Positions 53,810-64,000 of a stretch of 64,000 nucleotides of DNA are shown one piece after another (positions within the stretch are counted from its first letter, which is position 1; each line of letters begins with the position of its first letter). The notes beneath the pieces are model-generated. The model was not told where the DNA came from, made no database searches, and was given only the letters and a program-made list of their open reading frames with translations. Source of the stretch: Thozetella sp. PMI_491. Taxonomy: Eukaryota; Ascomycota; Sordariomycetes; Chaetosphaeriales; Chaetosphaeriaceae. The stretch covers positions 1-64,000 of the forward strand of contig MU270097.1 of the NCBI GenBank assembly GCA_021432635.1, written 5' to 3'. Position numbers and translations under genes: made by a program.

Positions 53810-55279
53810 CTGGCGATCTATGGGTAGTGAAGCAACGACCCTTTCAATAAGAAGTCTAAGCTGGATGTATTGACCCTGTTCTAAAGGCGGGACCCTATTG
53901 TGCTTTTATATTTCGCAAGTGCCATCCGCATTTTCACGCCCACTTCACCACGCCACCTCTTCCTCTCGCCGATGCGACCTTCACCATTCCACCTTATATC
54001 GGTAGTGGCCGGTTGGTTATCGTGAAAAAACAGCTGGTGAATGTGCAGGTGGTGCCGAGCTAATCCCTATCGCCCCTCTTGTGATGGCCTTGGAGACGGG
54101 CCCTTCTTCGGACGTTCCGTCGCCATTCAAGCCCTGCGAAAGTGTCTTGCACTAGACGATAGCCTATCTTAGCCTATCTTAGGCTGCGAATCTGCACAGG
54201 CAGTGGGCAATAGAGGTTCTCATTGCATCCCGAACTGCTCCTGCGACACCCTGGAGAGCTGTGGTACGAGTTGGGGACTGGGGGGGCTCAGGACGTGTCT
54301 CTTCACCAACAGACAAAGACCCCAGGCATCAGCTAAGTGGCAAGTTTCGCCGTATATTGTCCACCGACCGTAATCGAGTAGACAGACAGGCGAGTCGGCC
54401 CCCGAGGACCGCCCCCGAACCCCCAGAGACGTCCGGACCGCCGGAGGGACGGGCCGATCCGGAATTCCAATGCTTCGAAGCTAGTGGTCGGACCCCGGGA
54501 TCCACAAACCATCTAACTTGATACGGGGCGGTCCGGTTCTTGCGGGTAAGGTAGCCGGCTAGAGGCCAAGCTTGCGGGCCGTTAAGTTGGAGCAGTTCGT
54601 CTCAGCTTGGGCTGGACCGCCTTGTCAAGCAATTGCCGCAGCTGACTTTGTTCTTAATATACGATGTACTGCGCTGCCCCTGATTTCTTGGCGCCAGCCT
54701 CCCGCAGGATCAGGCCGGCTAAAATATGCGTGCAGGCTTGAAGGGCGTAGTTTGGCTTTTCCTCGTCAGATGCACCGTAGGTAGGGGCTTCGTTCACAAA
54801 CCACCACCGCTTGGGAACCAAGTGACCCCATTCCTCTCAACGTAGGCCCAAGTCCCGCCAGACATCTCCGAGTCCCCTCTTGATCCTAAGTTATCAAGGG
54901 CGGAAATCAGCCCTACTAGAACCGATAGTGGGCTCTTCTCGACTTGCTTTCTAATTGAATCCACTGTCCTTCGTGTAGGCCGCCGGAAGGGGAAGGGATC
55001 CCCGTGGCTGACTGCTACGCCACTAGGCGACTGGGGGCCTTGTCAGCTTGCGCCGCCCTTCCTACACCAATGACGTGTGGAGGTGCGCTGTGTATAGGTG
55101 CCGGCCAGTATCATGGCCCGCCCACGCCCAAGGAGTGGATTTGCTCTCCGCTTGGAGGCGGCGGATCGGCAAGAACGCTTTCTTTTCCCGTGGTTCGCTC
55201 CACATCTCCTCCCTCTTTCTCCTCTTTCTCGCCAAGTTGAAGCCGAACCGTCTCGTGCGCCTCCCGAGTAAACAACACC
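53810..55279. other. Divergent intergenic region
   Basis: These 1.5 kb lie between the 2EXR gene and the serine-rich membrane protein gene, reading outward. A 10-bp repeat (AGCCTATCTT) occurs twice at about 54162-54181. The longest frame (86 codons at 54261) has no family resemblance. Confidence 0.45.
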
Positions 55280-56285
55280 ATGCGATGGCCTCGCGCTGCA
55301 GTGCACCGAGCGTGGCTCTTGATAGCTGCGCTCTCGTCTGTCGCCATAGCCGATGACGCGCCTTGTGTCTTCAGAAACCCCTCGGACGCCCAGGCGAGCC
55401 CGGGCGAGGGTTACGCCACGAATCCGATTGAGCATGTCGGCAGCATCCTGTCGATACAATGGGCGACGTCGAGCATGACCAACTATACCATTGCTCTCTG
55501 GCAGCAGAGCCTGGCCGGAGGCTCCGCCAACCTTGGTCCTATTGTCTTTCGTAAGCCCGGCCCAGCGCAAAATACCACGGCTGCGCGCGCAGCGACTTGA
55601 GGGAGTCGGGCACTAATGGAACCTGGCAGAAACAACTGAAGCCGCAGTCACGCAGTCCGACTGGCTCGTCCAGCTCTACTCCTTTCGCCTGTCGGATTCG
55701 CCCATATTCTTCTTCTGGATGCGCGAAGGAGCTGCAAACCTCCAGGGTCTCTCAGGTGGAAAAGCCTGCACCTCGCACTACTTCAATATTTCTTCGAATC
55801 CGGCTTCAAGTAGCTCGTCGTCTTCGTCGTCTGCGTCGTCGAGCGCGACCTCGGCAACATCTGCGTCATCGTCGCCGTCAAGCAGCGCATCCAACCAGCC
55901 GGGCAACACGTCCGACAGCTCGGGCGGGCTGAGCACCGGAGCACAGGCAGGCATCGGGGTCGGCGTGGGCATCGTGGGAGTGGCAGCCATTGCGGCGTTT
56001 GTGGTGTGGTATAGGTACATCCAGAAGAAGAAGGCCGCCTTGGATGCCCAGCAGGCCCAGGCGCAATACGCCCCAGGAAGCTACCCGCCGCCGAGCATGT
56101 CGGCCTACCAAGATGGCTCGATGGGATACAATCCCTCTTCTACTGGATCTCCCACGCCGAAGCCGCCGCCGTCGGAGGTTGGGACAAGCGCGACATCATA
56201 CCCGCATGGTGCAGCGCAGTGGTCGGGACACACACAGCCCCCAGTCGAGATGGGAGCCGCAGATCGGGCTGAGCTTGCATCGTGA
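55280..56285 (+). CDS. Serine-rich single-pass membrane protein
   Basis: Two exons (55280-55550 and 55630-56285) give 308 residues. Donor GTAAGC and acceptor GGCAG rebuild Gln91 and join GPIVF to QTTEAAVTQSDW. The N-terminus is a signal peptide (AWLLIAALSSVAIA, cleavage near 24-25). The extracellular domain (about 25-165) holds four cysteines or fewer, NYTIALWQQ and SPIFFFWMREG. A Ser/Ala/Thr-rich stalk follows, likely O-mannosylated. One membrane span (GIGVGVGIVGVAAIAAFVVWY, about 200-220) is capped by the stop-transfer KKK. The tail is Pro/Tyr/Gly-rich. This layout is shared by fungal cell-wall stress sensors and many uncharacterised ascomycete proteins with a conserved ectodomain. There is no WSC cysteine pattern, so a sensor role is only possible, not shown. 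Confidence 0.8.
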
Positions 56286-56755
56286 AATGAAGGCGTAGGG
56301 AGTGCATTTACCGTTAATATACCCGATATGTGCAAGAAGCGTTGTACGACTTATGGCACTATATATTTGCATCCAGGATCGCATGCGCAAATGTTATGGG
56401 TAGGCAGAGGCAAAGCGTTAGACTAGCTGTATTGATTCCCAGCCACAGGTGAAGGGTTTGGGTTACAATTTGAATGTTTATTGGACGAGAAGTAACGCAT
56501 CAAGCTACCTTGATCACTTCTCTGTTGGGTATAGGCGTAGTGGCCAGCTGACACCGCATCTCCCGCCGAGGGAAGCGTATCACATCACTCGCATTCAGAG
56601 GATACAAAGTTCGAATTATATAATGGAGACAATTTGCTTGGTTCAAGTATCTAGAGACTAGTGTTCGCTCCAACGAATCAGCATTCGCCTGTTCTGAACT
56701 GTTCGCTGCTACCCCCGTGTGCCAGTCGGATTGCCGCATCCTGCTCCTTGCAATG
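56286..56755. other. Convergent 3' intergenic region
   Basis: These 470 bp lie between the serine-rich membrane protein gene and the transporter relic. No gene is supported. Confidence 0.4.
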
Positions 56756-57472
56756 TTACAGAGCATATTTGAATAGTGGCGACCGATCCCCCATCTTCTC
56801 CATCTGCTCCTTAGTGTACATCTCCCTATACTCCTCTTCAGTCTTCTTCGCTCGGCGCTTGTTGACCGACCAGTAGCCGAACTCGAGACACGAAGCCGCC
56901 ACGACACCGGCGGCAGCAACCGAGAACGAAGCGCTATATCCAGTGGGATACTATTCTCTTTGTTTGTAAGAGGCAGGTTAGTGGCAATGGCACTCACTCC
57001 GTAACACCAAGCATGAAGCGAACGGCAATAAGTCCTGCATACCACTGAACGAAGCCGCTAAAGGTCATCCCAAGGCCCCATGAGACGACCAAGCCGCCGA
57101 GATGTAGGAAGAAGATACACTGCGCAACATTGAACCGGTTGCCACTGAGGTCCAGGTCGTCCAGGATGCCCTCAGTTTGTACATTGCCAATGTTGGTGCG
57201 GTCGATACAAGACATTAGGTAGAGAAAAGTTAGGAGCGGAATTAAGTCCCGATCAGCCTATGAGAGATGCATCGTCAGCAACTAGTTCCTTGGTGTTGAT
57301 CCGGCGTGCGCTCTGCGGCAATACTCACCTTGACGACAGCCTTCTTCTTAGCAGCATCAGGCATGGCATCTAGGAACGTCCTATCTTCAGCGCTGAGGCC
57401 ATACGGGTCATTCTGTTCGACGTGGGAGGCGAGTTCCAGCTCCCTGTCCTTGATGTCTTCACTCTGCCCCAT
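56756..57472 (-). pseudogene. Dal5/ACS-type MFS transporter with internal deletions
   Basis: The piece begins like an intact gene: ATG 57472, MGQSEDIKDRELELASH, a GTGAGT...CTCATAG intron (57328-57258), then DLIPLLTFLYLMSCIDRTNIGN, the hallmark of TM1 and motif A in allantoate/nicotinate-type transporters. After CIFFL (near 57108) about 25 residues normally forming TM2 are missing, and sequence resumes at HLGGLVVSWGLGMTF. After RFMLGVTE (near 56999) some 300 residues (TM4 to TM11) are missing. The C-terminus resumes as YPTGYSASFSVAAAGVVAA, LEFGYWSVNKRRAKK and GDRSPLFKYAL. The remaining pieces align colinearly with a full transporter. A 64-bp intron ending at a TATAG could keep an open frame, but the product would have only a few membrane spans. 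Loss of transport is inferred. Confidence 0.78.
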
Positions 57473-58000
57473 TATCGTGTAAGTAGAGCTCAGAGCTGCA
57501 AGCTGGAAAGAGCTAGAAAGACGATGAAGCAGCAGAGTTTGGCTTACTGATTCCCCGAGAGCAAAGGAGAAGGGACGCCGCAACTGTGTTTATACTCCTG
57601 AATATCTCCAGGTTTGCTCCTTCTTTGCGGGTGTTGGGGACTAACTAGCGCCTCCCCACATGCCCCACGATCCAGGTCAAGGAACGGGGTTTTGAGGAGC
57701 GGAGATGAGTTTCGTTCTCCACGGGGTTTGGGACAAACTAGTAAAGCAGCTACCGAGCCCTCAAGGTATAAGAAAGAAAGTGCATGGGGTCACCTAGGGG
57801 CGGATCTAGTGCGCATCGGGCATTATACCTAGGCACTATTCCTTTGTACGTGTGGGGGGCTCTCAAAGTACAAGGCGCGAGAGGGATGAAATGCCTGCGT
57901 CCTTAGATCTCTAGGATGGTCCGTCCTGCTGGTACGTGTAAACTGCGCCGATATCCCGGGACGGTGGGACCGAAAAATCTCGGCGCCACGCAGTCTATAT
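57473..58000. other. Intergenic region upstream of the transporter relic
   Basis: These 528 bp lie between the relic start and the thioesterase stop, both on the minus strand. I see nothing supportable in it. Confidence 0.4.
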
Positions 58001-59021
58001 TCACAGCTTCCCGGCCCCTTTCTCCTTGGTCGCTTCTTGACCCCCAGGCTGCCGGCCAGCCAAATTTCTTTCTACAGATAGGACGAGCGTAATATGAGAA
58101 CTCAAGGCTACCAAATTCCCGGCGGCGTCTAGCACCACAACCTGCAGGTCCATCCTGCCGTTGCGGATCTCCCCTGTCCTCACTCTCACATACAACCAGT
58201 CAGCGCCGCCCGGCTCGAGGCTTCTCTTGATGTCTAGATTCAGACCCACGGTGGGATACCACCGCGCCTTCTTCTCCACCTGGGGAAACTGGTCTACAAT
58301 GAGCGGGAACATGTCCACCACGAAGCCAAGGGCTTCGTTCGTGAACGGCGCCAGCTTGCCCCCGGGGCGGAAGCGGATCCACTGCTCAGCAACGCTGGGG
58401 TCCACCGGCTGCTTGGGGTGATAGAAGACCATATTCCGCATGGCCTTGCGGAAGTTGAGGTATGGAGGCTCTGGCTCGAGACGCCAGTGTGCGTCTTCGC
58501 CCTTGCGCTCGAGCAAGACCAAGTCCGCTGGTGCTGGAGGGGGCGAGATGCCGGTGCTGATAAAACTGGTCGGCAGGGTGATGCCCTCCTGAGCCGCAAA
58601 CTTGGTCTGTGTGAAGTAGCCCTGTACCCGGTCGCGGCCGTCCTGGGACAGCACCGCATGCAGGACCGAGACGCTGCCGCCTAGCTTCACGTCGGCGACC
58701 GTGACGGTGGCCGGACCAGCGAGCGTGCGCCGCAGATACTGAAGCTGCATCGACATGGTATTAGGCTGATCGAGGCGCGACAGTGTTCCTGAGGCATGGA
58801 CGCGAGCCACAGAGAGTAGCACCGAGGCCACGTACCCCCCATTGGGGACTGTATCAACAGGGGTGAGCAATCTTGGGGGCAGAGAGGACGGGGGTACTAG
58901 GACGAGCCTAAAGTGGACATAGATATTGCGTACCGGAACCAATACACCAGTCATCCGAAAGGTTTACAGCGTATGTGTTGGGGCCAACCGCCGTCGCGGC
59001 CGTTACGGACTGGAACGACAT
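58001..59021 (-). CDS. Double-hotdog acyl-CoA thioesterase-like protein
   Basis: Two exons (59021-58934 and 58848-58001) give 311 residues. Donor GTACGC and acceptor GATACAG join DDWCIGS to VPNGGYVASVLLSVA. The N-terminal hotdog has the family's PNGGY-(hydrophobic helix) core, then RRTLAGPATVTVADVKLGG and SVLHAVLSQDGRDRVQGYFTQ. The second hotdog (about 190-300) includes LGFVVDMFPLIVD, ARWYPTVGLNLDIKR and NGRMDLQVVVLDAAGNLVALSSHITLVL. This matches the TesB-like 4HBT_3 group (PF13622), which hydrolyses acyl-CoA or acyl-carrier thioesters. Such fungal members occur both in general lipid metabolism and next to secondary-metabolite genes. There is no synthase here, so the substrate is unknown. No targeting signal is evident. 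Confidence 0.85.
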
Positions 59022-59408
59022 GGCGGGGCTGGCGGCGGCCGTCGCGCGATCCAGCACTGTATGCGAAAAGGTATTGGACCGCAGTCTGGCCCCCAGATGA
59101 CCAGGGCGAGTGCGACGAGTGATCGCAGGTACAAGCCGACTGATATTCACCGTGGAACTGTAGCACAAGGGGTATGTGGTTAAACTTCCATGCGGCGTTT
59201 CGCCGAGTGGGACCTGCAGATCTGGCGGGAAAGGGCGTTCGCTCCCCGCGCCCCGCAGAGGTATTGCCGAGGCGCTTCCTCGGCTTCAGATCCCCGTGGG
59301 GAGCACCCACGAGTCCCACGTCCGTGGAACGGGGTAATCCAATGGCTCCCAACACACCCCGGTCTCGGATAAGTCAAACTTTCAGGATGCCTGGCCTGGC
59401 TCCAGAGG
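59022..59408. other. Intergenic region
   Basis: These 387 bp lie between the thioesterase start and the Zn2Cys6 fragment. No gene is supported; the thioesterase promoter should be here. Confidence 0.4.
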
Positions 59409-59880
59409 TTAATAAGACAATTCGCCCGCGTCGTTCCTGCTGCTCATGCCATCCAGCTCCGACCGGTTAGGAGACGGTAGCGGAGAGACCGGGATTGTCC
59501 CTGGACCGAGTGATGGCGGCTTCCTAAGCGGCGTTTCTACCTTCTCGCCCTGCCCCGAGCTGCCGGCTCGTTTCCTCTTCCGGAGCCGGGGTCTGTTCCG
59601 GCGATGTGAGTGGTTGCTGTTCGTCCGGGAGACACTAACCGGGGCGGAATCACTGACCTGCATTTTGTGTTGTACAACAAGCAATTTGAGCACTTTCCGT
59701 TGTCCGGGCCTTAGTTGCATCGGGTTTGCAGCCATCAGTCAGCCTCTAAACAGCATGCCGCAAGGGATGAGAGTCGCGCGGTGTTCTCTCAACCTTCTTC
59801 TGATAGCAGACGGCACAGGCCTGGGCGACACCAGGTCTCTTTGCGGCGCCGCCATACACGGATCTCTCGGGTACGCGCAT
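59409..59880 (-). pseudogene. Zn2Cys6 transcription-factor fragment, frame-broken
   Basis: ATG 59880 begins MRVPERSVYG and reaches ACAVCYQKK, the first half of a fungal Zn2Cys6 DNA-binding domain. About 55 bp later, intron-like sequence ends and GCKPDATKA follows. The second half, GKCSNCLLYNTKC (59710-59660), with correct CxxCx6C spacing, lies in a different frame, and no splice choice I tried restores it. A third frame then gives the basic stretch RRNRPRLRKRKRAG that normally follows the zinc cluster, a Pro/Ser linker and a stop at 59409. No fungal-specific transcription-factor domain follows. It is therefore a relic or a gene with two frameshifts. If functional it would be a nuclear regulator, possibly for the neighbouring genes. 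Confidence 0.5.
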
Positions 59881-60451
59881 TGAAACTGGACGCTGCAGTA
59901 TTCTTTGGATGTCGTGGGTGTAGTGGATGCAACCTCTAATGCTAGAAGCGCCTGGAGATGAAGTCGGACCAGGGCTCCTCCCCCCGCACCCCCCCGTAGT
60001 TGTGGAGAGTCATATCTCCCCTCTGCCCTGCTTCCTCCTTAACCGACCTTGTTCCTGGCACTGTGGCCCACGCAATGTAGCCACCGTCAGTGCACTACCC
60101 AACCTTGTATTAGCATCCATTAGGCTTCAGGGCCCTCAAGGAGCACTAGCTTGGGTACTGTACCTGTTTCATCCAAACTAGCTTACCTAGGTACCTTCAT
60201 GCAGGTTTTTCACAGTAGTAGATCCAGCAAGATGATCAGGAGGAAGCAGTAAACCTCGGTATATTCGAAAATTGATACAGATACTATGAGTCAACCTTGA
60301 ACGAAAAAAAAAAAAGAAATCACCTACATAATCCTTTTTTCTTTAAAAAAAATCCCCCAGAAGAATCACGCAACGCTGGGTTTGGTCTCGCGACCTCTTG
60401 CCCAATTCACAGAACCACTTTCTCTCTCGCAGCTCGGGCTCAACAGAGCAC
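59881..60451. other. Intergenic region
   Basis: These 571 bp lie between the Zn2Cys6 fragment and the secreted-protein gene. They contain A-rich runs near 60303-60316 and 60344-60350. No gene is supported. Confidence 0.4.
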
Positions 60452-61145
60452 TCAACAGTCTTCCCATCGAGTGTCCAACCCAACACGCACCTTCTGATCC
60501 GCCCGATCCCCGCCAATGGACCCTGCATGTTGGGATGTGTCGTCAAATACGAGCTGCTCATGGGAGAGCGCGATGAAGAGCTCGAGGTCCATGGTAACAG
60601 AGGAGCTGCATGGAGCACCGGTCGAGCTTGATCGCGACAAGGCAACACTGGTGTTGAACTGCCCGTCGTAGCCTGTGCCACCTTGGCCATACAGATTGCT
60701 CCGGGTACCACTGCCGGTGTCCCCCATCCCACCCTGATCGTGGTCAGCATTCATGCGGCGCGAGGTGCATACATAACTAGAAGGGGCGTACCAGGCGCGA
60801 GATCTGCACTTGTATCTTCTCCACGTAGCTCCCCCGGTCGAGTCGCGCGTATCCGGCCACCGAAGCACTCGTTATGGAAAACCGGTGCCCGGCTGGAATG
60901 CCCGAGAACCGTAGCCGAGGGGAGCAATCGATGAACCCATTCGGGGACGAGTCTATCCTCGCGTTCGGGAATACCAGATATCCGCCCTGGACGACGGTGG
61001 CACACCCACCGCTGCCGCTTGAGCTACTAAGATAGTCCAGGAGATTGGAAGAAGGTGTAGCGCGGGTAATGCCCGTGCCCGGGGTTGCATCCCCTGATGC
61101 AATCCACAGCGCGAGTGGCACAACTGCCAGGAGGGGCGAAAGCAT
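60452..61145 (-). CDS. Small secreted protein, DUF4360-like
   Basis: Two exons (61145-60792 and 60733-60452) give 211 residues. Donor GTACGC, branch TGCTGAC and acceptor GATCAG give a phase-0 join at SRL|GGMGDTG. The N-terminus is a signal peptide (LLAVVPLALWIASGDA, cleavage near 20). The mature part has few cysteines: one near 48, one in FIDCSP, one in GAPC and the terminal RWEDC. The order of a FSITSASVAGYARLDRG strand pair, a Gly/Tyr loop, and an NTSVALSRSS...APCSSSVTMDLELFIAL strand resembles secreted beta-rich DUF4360 proteins, which also end with a W-x-x-C motif. The similarity is suggestive only. It may be an effector or cell-wall-associated protein; no catalytic residues are evident. 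Confidence 0.68.
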
Positions 61146-61574
61146 GATGCGAGAGAGCGATGTGTGATACGAACAACCAGGTATGTCTCCCAGAGAGGAG
61201 AACCTGGTAGCTGGAACAAGAGGTAGGGTGGTGTTTTAAATAGGACACGGCAAGCTCATATTTTAACATAGGAGCCGCTTCTGCGCGCCAGAGGCAACCG
61301 CTGCATTCCACCCCGGCAACCCCTAGGTCACCTCACCTTTGACTACGAGAAGCATGGTGCTCTGAATTATAGAATGCTACACTAGCTGAGAGAGTCCGTT
61401 CATCATTGGCGAGTAATATAAATTTCTCCATGTTGGATGGGCGTTGGGCATGATTAAAGGTCGAAGCAAATAGCCTGAATATGGGACTCCGCTCCGGAAG
61501 GGGAAGTCCCTGAGACAGTCTCTGGTGCTGTCGCATCCTCCTGCCGGCAATAATAGCACCCTAGATACTACAAC
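61146..61574. other. Intergenic region with the secreted-protein promoter
   Basis: These 429 bp lie between the secreted-protein start and the HET gene stop, both on the minus strand. They contain the TATTTAAA element below. Confidence 0.4.
61235..61242 (-). promoter_or_regulatory. Possible TATA box of the secreted-protein gene
   Basis: TATTTAAA on the minus strand lies about 90 bp upstream of ATG 61145, a usual distance for a TATA element plus a short leader. Confidence 0.4.
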
Positions 61575-63891
61575 CTAGATGATAGTTACTTCTTCGACAA
61601 CGCTGTCGACAAAATGCTCTATCCGCATGGTCGAGAACCCGATACGCCGATAGCAGACTTCCTTCACCCCTGTTTCCACCCCCTCTTCCTTCTCCTCCTT
61701 CTCCTTCTCCTTCTCCTTCTTCTCGCCCTCTTCCTCATCTTCCTCCTGGTATTCCTCATCTTCCTCCTGGTCTTCCTCTTCCTCCCACTCCTCGTCCTCC
61801 TCCACCGGCAACATAACCAAGCCAGAGACGAATCTTCCGGGTTTGTATCTGTCAGGCGCATGCTTGTCCCGCATAAGGTCCAGGCAAGTAACTGACTGTC
61901 CTGCGCGGATGCTCTCCAGGTCTTGCAAGGAGTCAAGAGTTACAAAACACGTCTCTGTTCCTTCTTTTATCATCTCGATTCTCTCGTCAGGGTAATTGCG
62001 CGTGATATCTTTGATCGTCATCTGCACTACCCTACCGCGTAGTTTGATATGGCCACTGGAGACCTGCCCAAAGGGGTCGGGCCCTGTAGGGACCGTAGCA
62101 ATTTCGAGGACTTCGGGGAACTCGTAGTCATCGTCACTCGGCATCTTCTGCGGGTTCATGTACCAAATGACGGCGCCAGACCTTGACGCCCAGGACCACG
62201 AAGGAGCAGCGTAGATTTCATGGCGGGAGCATTTGACAGTCTTGAGCGCCTCCCACTGGAGGGACAGAAGAAGCCTGTGTTCCCAGATTCCGGCGTAGTA
62301 CTGGCCCAGCTGTGGTGCAAACTCGCTCATGAAGCTGGCAACGGCCGGGAGCGTGTCTTCGACGAATGTAAGTCCCCGATCGGTGTAGTCCTCACACAGC
62401 TCCGTAAAAACCCTCCACAGCTTATCGCGAGACACCCCAGGATCCTCGCTATCGTCTTTATGAAACAATGCCCGAGTGAGCCTTACTTTCAAGCTGTCGC
62501 GGTCAGTGGGGATCCGAGTCCACTCGCAAACCGTGCAAGTGCCGCATTCAAAAAACATCTCCTCCCTGTAACCTCCAAAGTGCAACATGCGAGGAGAGAA
62601 CAGGCGTTCCTGTAGACACCAGGCTCGGCCGAACCACGAGGTGGTGTCCGACGGGCTGAAAAATAGGTTCTCGTGATCCGCGAGCACACGGCAGTAGACC
62701 GGAGGGTCGTCTGGCCTCATAGGATCGTAGATGGGCTGTGGTTCTTCTCTTATCAAAGTGAGATCGCTGCCATGAATCACAAATGTGACATAGGCATTGC
62801 CGTATATCATCCCCATCCTTGGGAACTCGCGCTGCCAGTCATCAACGTCATCCTGGATAATGCATAGGGAATCCATCCAGATGTAGTCCAGCCCTAAGCG
62901 TCTAGACACGTCCATTGTATCGATAATGGAATCGGAGAGGTGCTCGAACGGTAGGCAGGTCTTGTGCTGTTCTAGGTTGGACCTCGTTGTCATAGGCGGC
63001 CTGGTTTCAGCCCATACATGGCTAAGGGCGATATATCGATAAACTCGGTTAGGATCTGTATCCACCAAGCGGATCTGCAGTTCCCTCTCGCCATCTTCAT
63101 ACTCCTCCTCCGTGACGTGGAGAAGCCGAGACGGGAGATCGGGCGTGACTCTCATATTGCAATCACTGTGGTTGTCATGGCAGTCTTGGATCCAGCCGAG
63201 CATCATATCGACACACGCGTCTCCCAGAACCGACGAATGGGCATGCGGCGCAGCTCCGAAAGCTCGCCAGGGATTTTTTGCATCTGCGGTGCTCCAGTTA
63301 GCGACTAACGACTTGTTTGTTCTCGACACGGCTGCTATATAAGTTGGCTTCAAGGAGCGCGATAAATTCACCTCGGTCAGTATAGAACTCGAGTGTCACC
63401 ATGGGGCGGTTTCTGGGGCGCTCCCGGTGGTCAGTAGCCCACGGTTCGACCATTAAGTAAGCAGAAACGTAAGGGCTCCCCTTGGGGAACCAAACATTGA
63501 CGAGCACCGAACTCTGGTCTATCTCCTTCGCTCCACGGAGTTCGTCTCGGTACTCCTGCAGCCACGGCTTTTCTCGGAAGACTTTGGAAAGGTCAGTGAC
63601 ATCTAGGTGATTATCGAACCAACGATGCGTGGCCCATTCTTCCATCCACAAATCTGATCTCTGTTGTATCCCTTGGTAGAGTATTGAGCAGAACCCGCAG
63701 CTATCGGCTGAGGCGCCAAGCTGCTCGAGGTTGGTGTAGCCGCGATGTGCCTGGCCATACTCAGCTCTGTACTCCTCGGCGGAGCCATACGGGGGGTGAA
63801 TAAATGCAGTGCAGTGTCCCGGGGTAGGGTCCTCGTCATCTAGATGGATAATACGACCGCCGTCCGGGGTATGAGACCGCTTACTACACAT
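61575..63891 (-). CDS. HET-domain (heterokaryon incompatibility) protein
   Basis: Two exons (63891-63372 and 63283-61575) give 742 residues. Donor GTGAAT, branch CGCTAAC and acceptor CCGCAG rebuild DRDAKNPW. A second donor (GTGTCG) cannot be excluded. Residues about 1-255 form the usual HET-protein N-terminal region, including CGFCSIL and a conserved GDACVDMMLGWIQDC. The HET domain spans about 257-405 with its three blocks: YIALSHVW...PPMTT, LGLDYIWMDSLCIIQDDVDDW and GRAWCLQERLFSPRMLHF. HET domains are TIR-like and trigger incompatibility cell death when activated by non-self partners. The C-terminus is unusual: a run of Glu/Asp then Lys/Glu (about 650-705) encoded by a CTCCTT-type low-complexity stretch near 61680-61800. 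Any partner is unknown. An exon upstream of 63891 is possible. Confidence 0.88.
61680..61800. repeat. Low-complexity CTT/CTC tract in the HET gene
   Basis: The plus strand is almost pure pyrimidine with repeated CTCCTTCTC and CTCATCTTCCTCCTGGTATTC-like units. It encodes the acidic and Lys/Glu tail of the HET protein, so its length is likely to vary between strains. Confidence 0.75.
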
Positions 63892-64000
63892 AACATGATC
63901 AGTGAGCCGCGTGACACGGAGCAGGGTGGTGTAAGGGCGTACTCTGGAGAATATGGATCCGCGTCGAAGTAACGTATAGAATGCCGACCATCAATTGTCT

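Noticed and set aside
56756-61145. Functional secondary-metabolite cluster
   Set aside because: Transporter and regulator are broken, and no polyketide synthase, peptide synthetase, terpene synthase or P450 is present in the window.
1-64000. tRNA, rRNA or CRISPR features
   Set aside because: I looked for GGTTCGANNCC-type B boxes on both strands and found only near misses such as 20865 and 44310 without a matching cloverleaf; no spaced direct repeats suit a CRISPR array.

Overview
The window looks like nuclear DNA of a filamentous ascomycete, most likely a sordariomycete. Coding regions are GC-rich. Introns are short (about 50-100 bp), with GTRNGT-type donors and CTAAC/CTGAC branch sites just before YAG. 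The gene set includes fungus-specific families: HET, 2EXR, RGS-LOV, a Dal5-type transporter relic, a Zn2Cys6 fragment and GTPase-WD40. I support 20 protein genes and four decayed genes. I found no tRNA, rRNA, CRISPR array or intact transposon.

Left part (1-13 kb), mixed core and accessory: an epoxide hydrolase relic; an F-box protein; a mitochondrial DNAJC28-domain protein; a five-exon RGS-LOV-PAS blue-light photoreceptor; a gene-poor 2.2 kb; then an NLR-like GTPase with five nearly identical WD40 repeats, facing a decayed paralogue of its own GTPase domain across about 170 bp.

Middle part (13.8-53 kb), mostly housekeeping: Mgs1/WRNIP1 replication-stress ATPase, Isa1 iron-sulfur assembly factor, an ARMH3/DUF1741 protein, a 622-residue disordered protein, a roughly 7 kb stretch without genes, a 1,464-residue disordered protein, an Utp12-domain ribosome-biogenesis factor, the BET protein Bdf1, a small membrane protein, an SGNH-like membrane protein, the CLN3/battenin homologue Btn1 and, tail to tail with it, a 2EXR protein.

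Right part (53.8-64 kb), accessory in character: a serine-rich single-pass membrane protein, a transporter gene with two internal deletions, a thioesterase, a frame-broken Zn2Cys6 fragment, a small secreted protein and a HET-domain protein with an acidic/lysine-rich tail. Decayed genes sit beside HET and GTPase-WD40 genes at both ends, which fits fast-evolving self/non-self or environmental-response loci flanking a stable core.

Exon joins were worked out by hand from splice consensus, reading-frame continuity and family motifs. No alignment or expression data were available.
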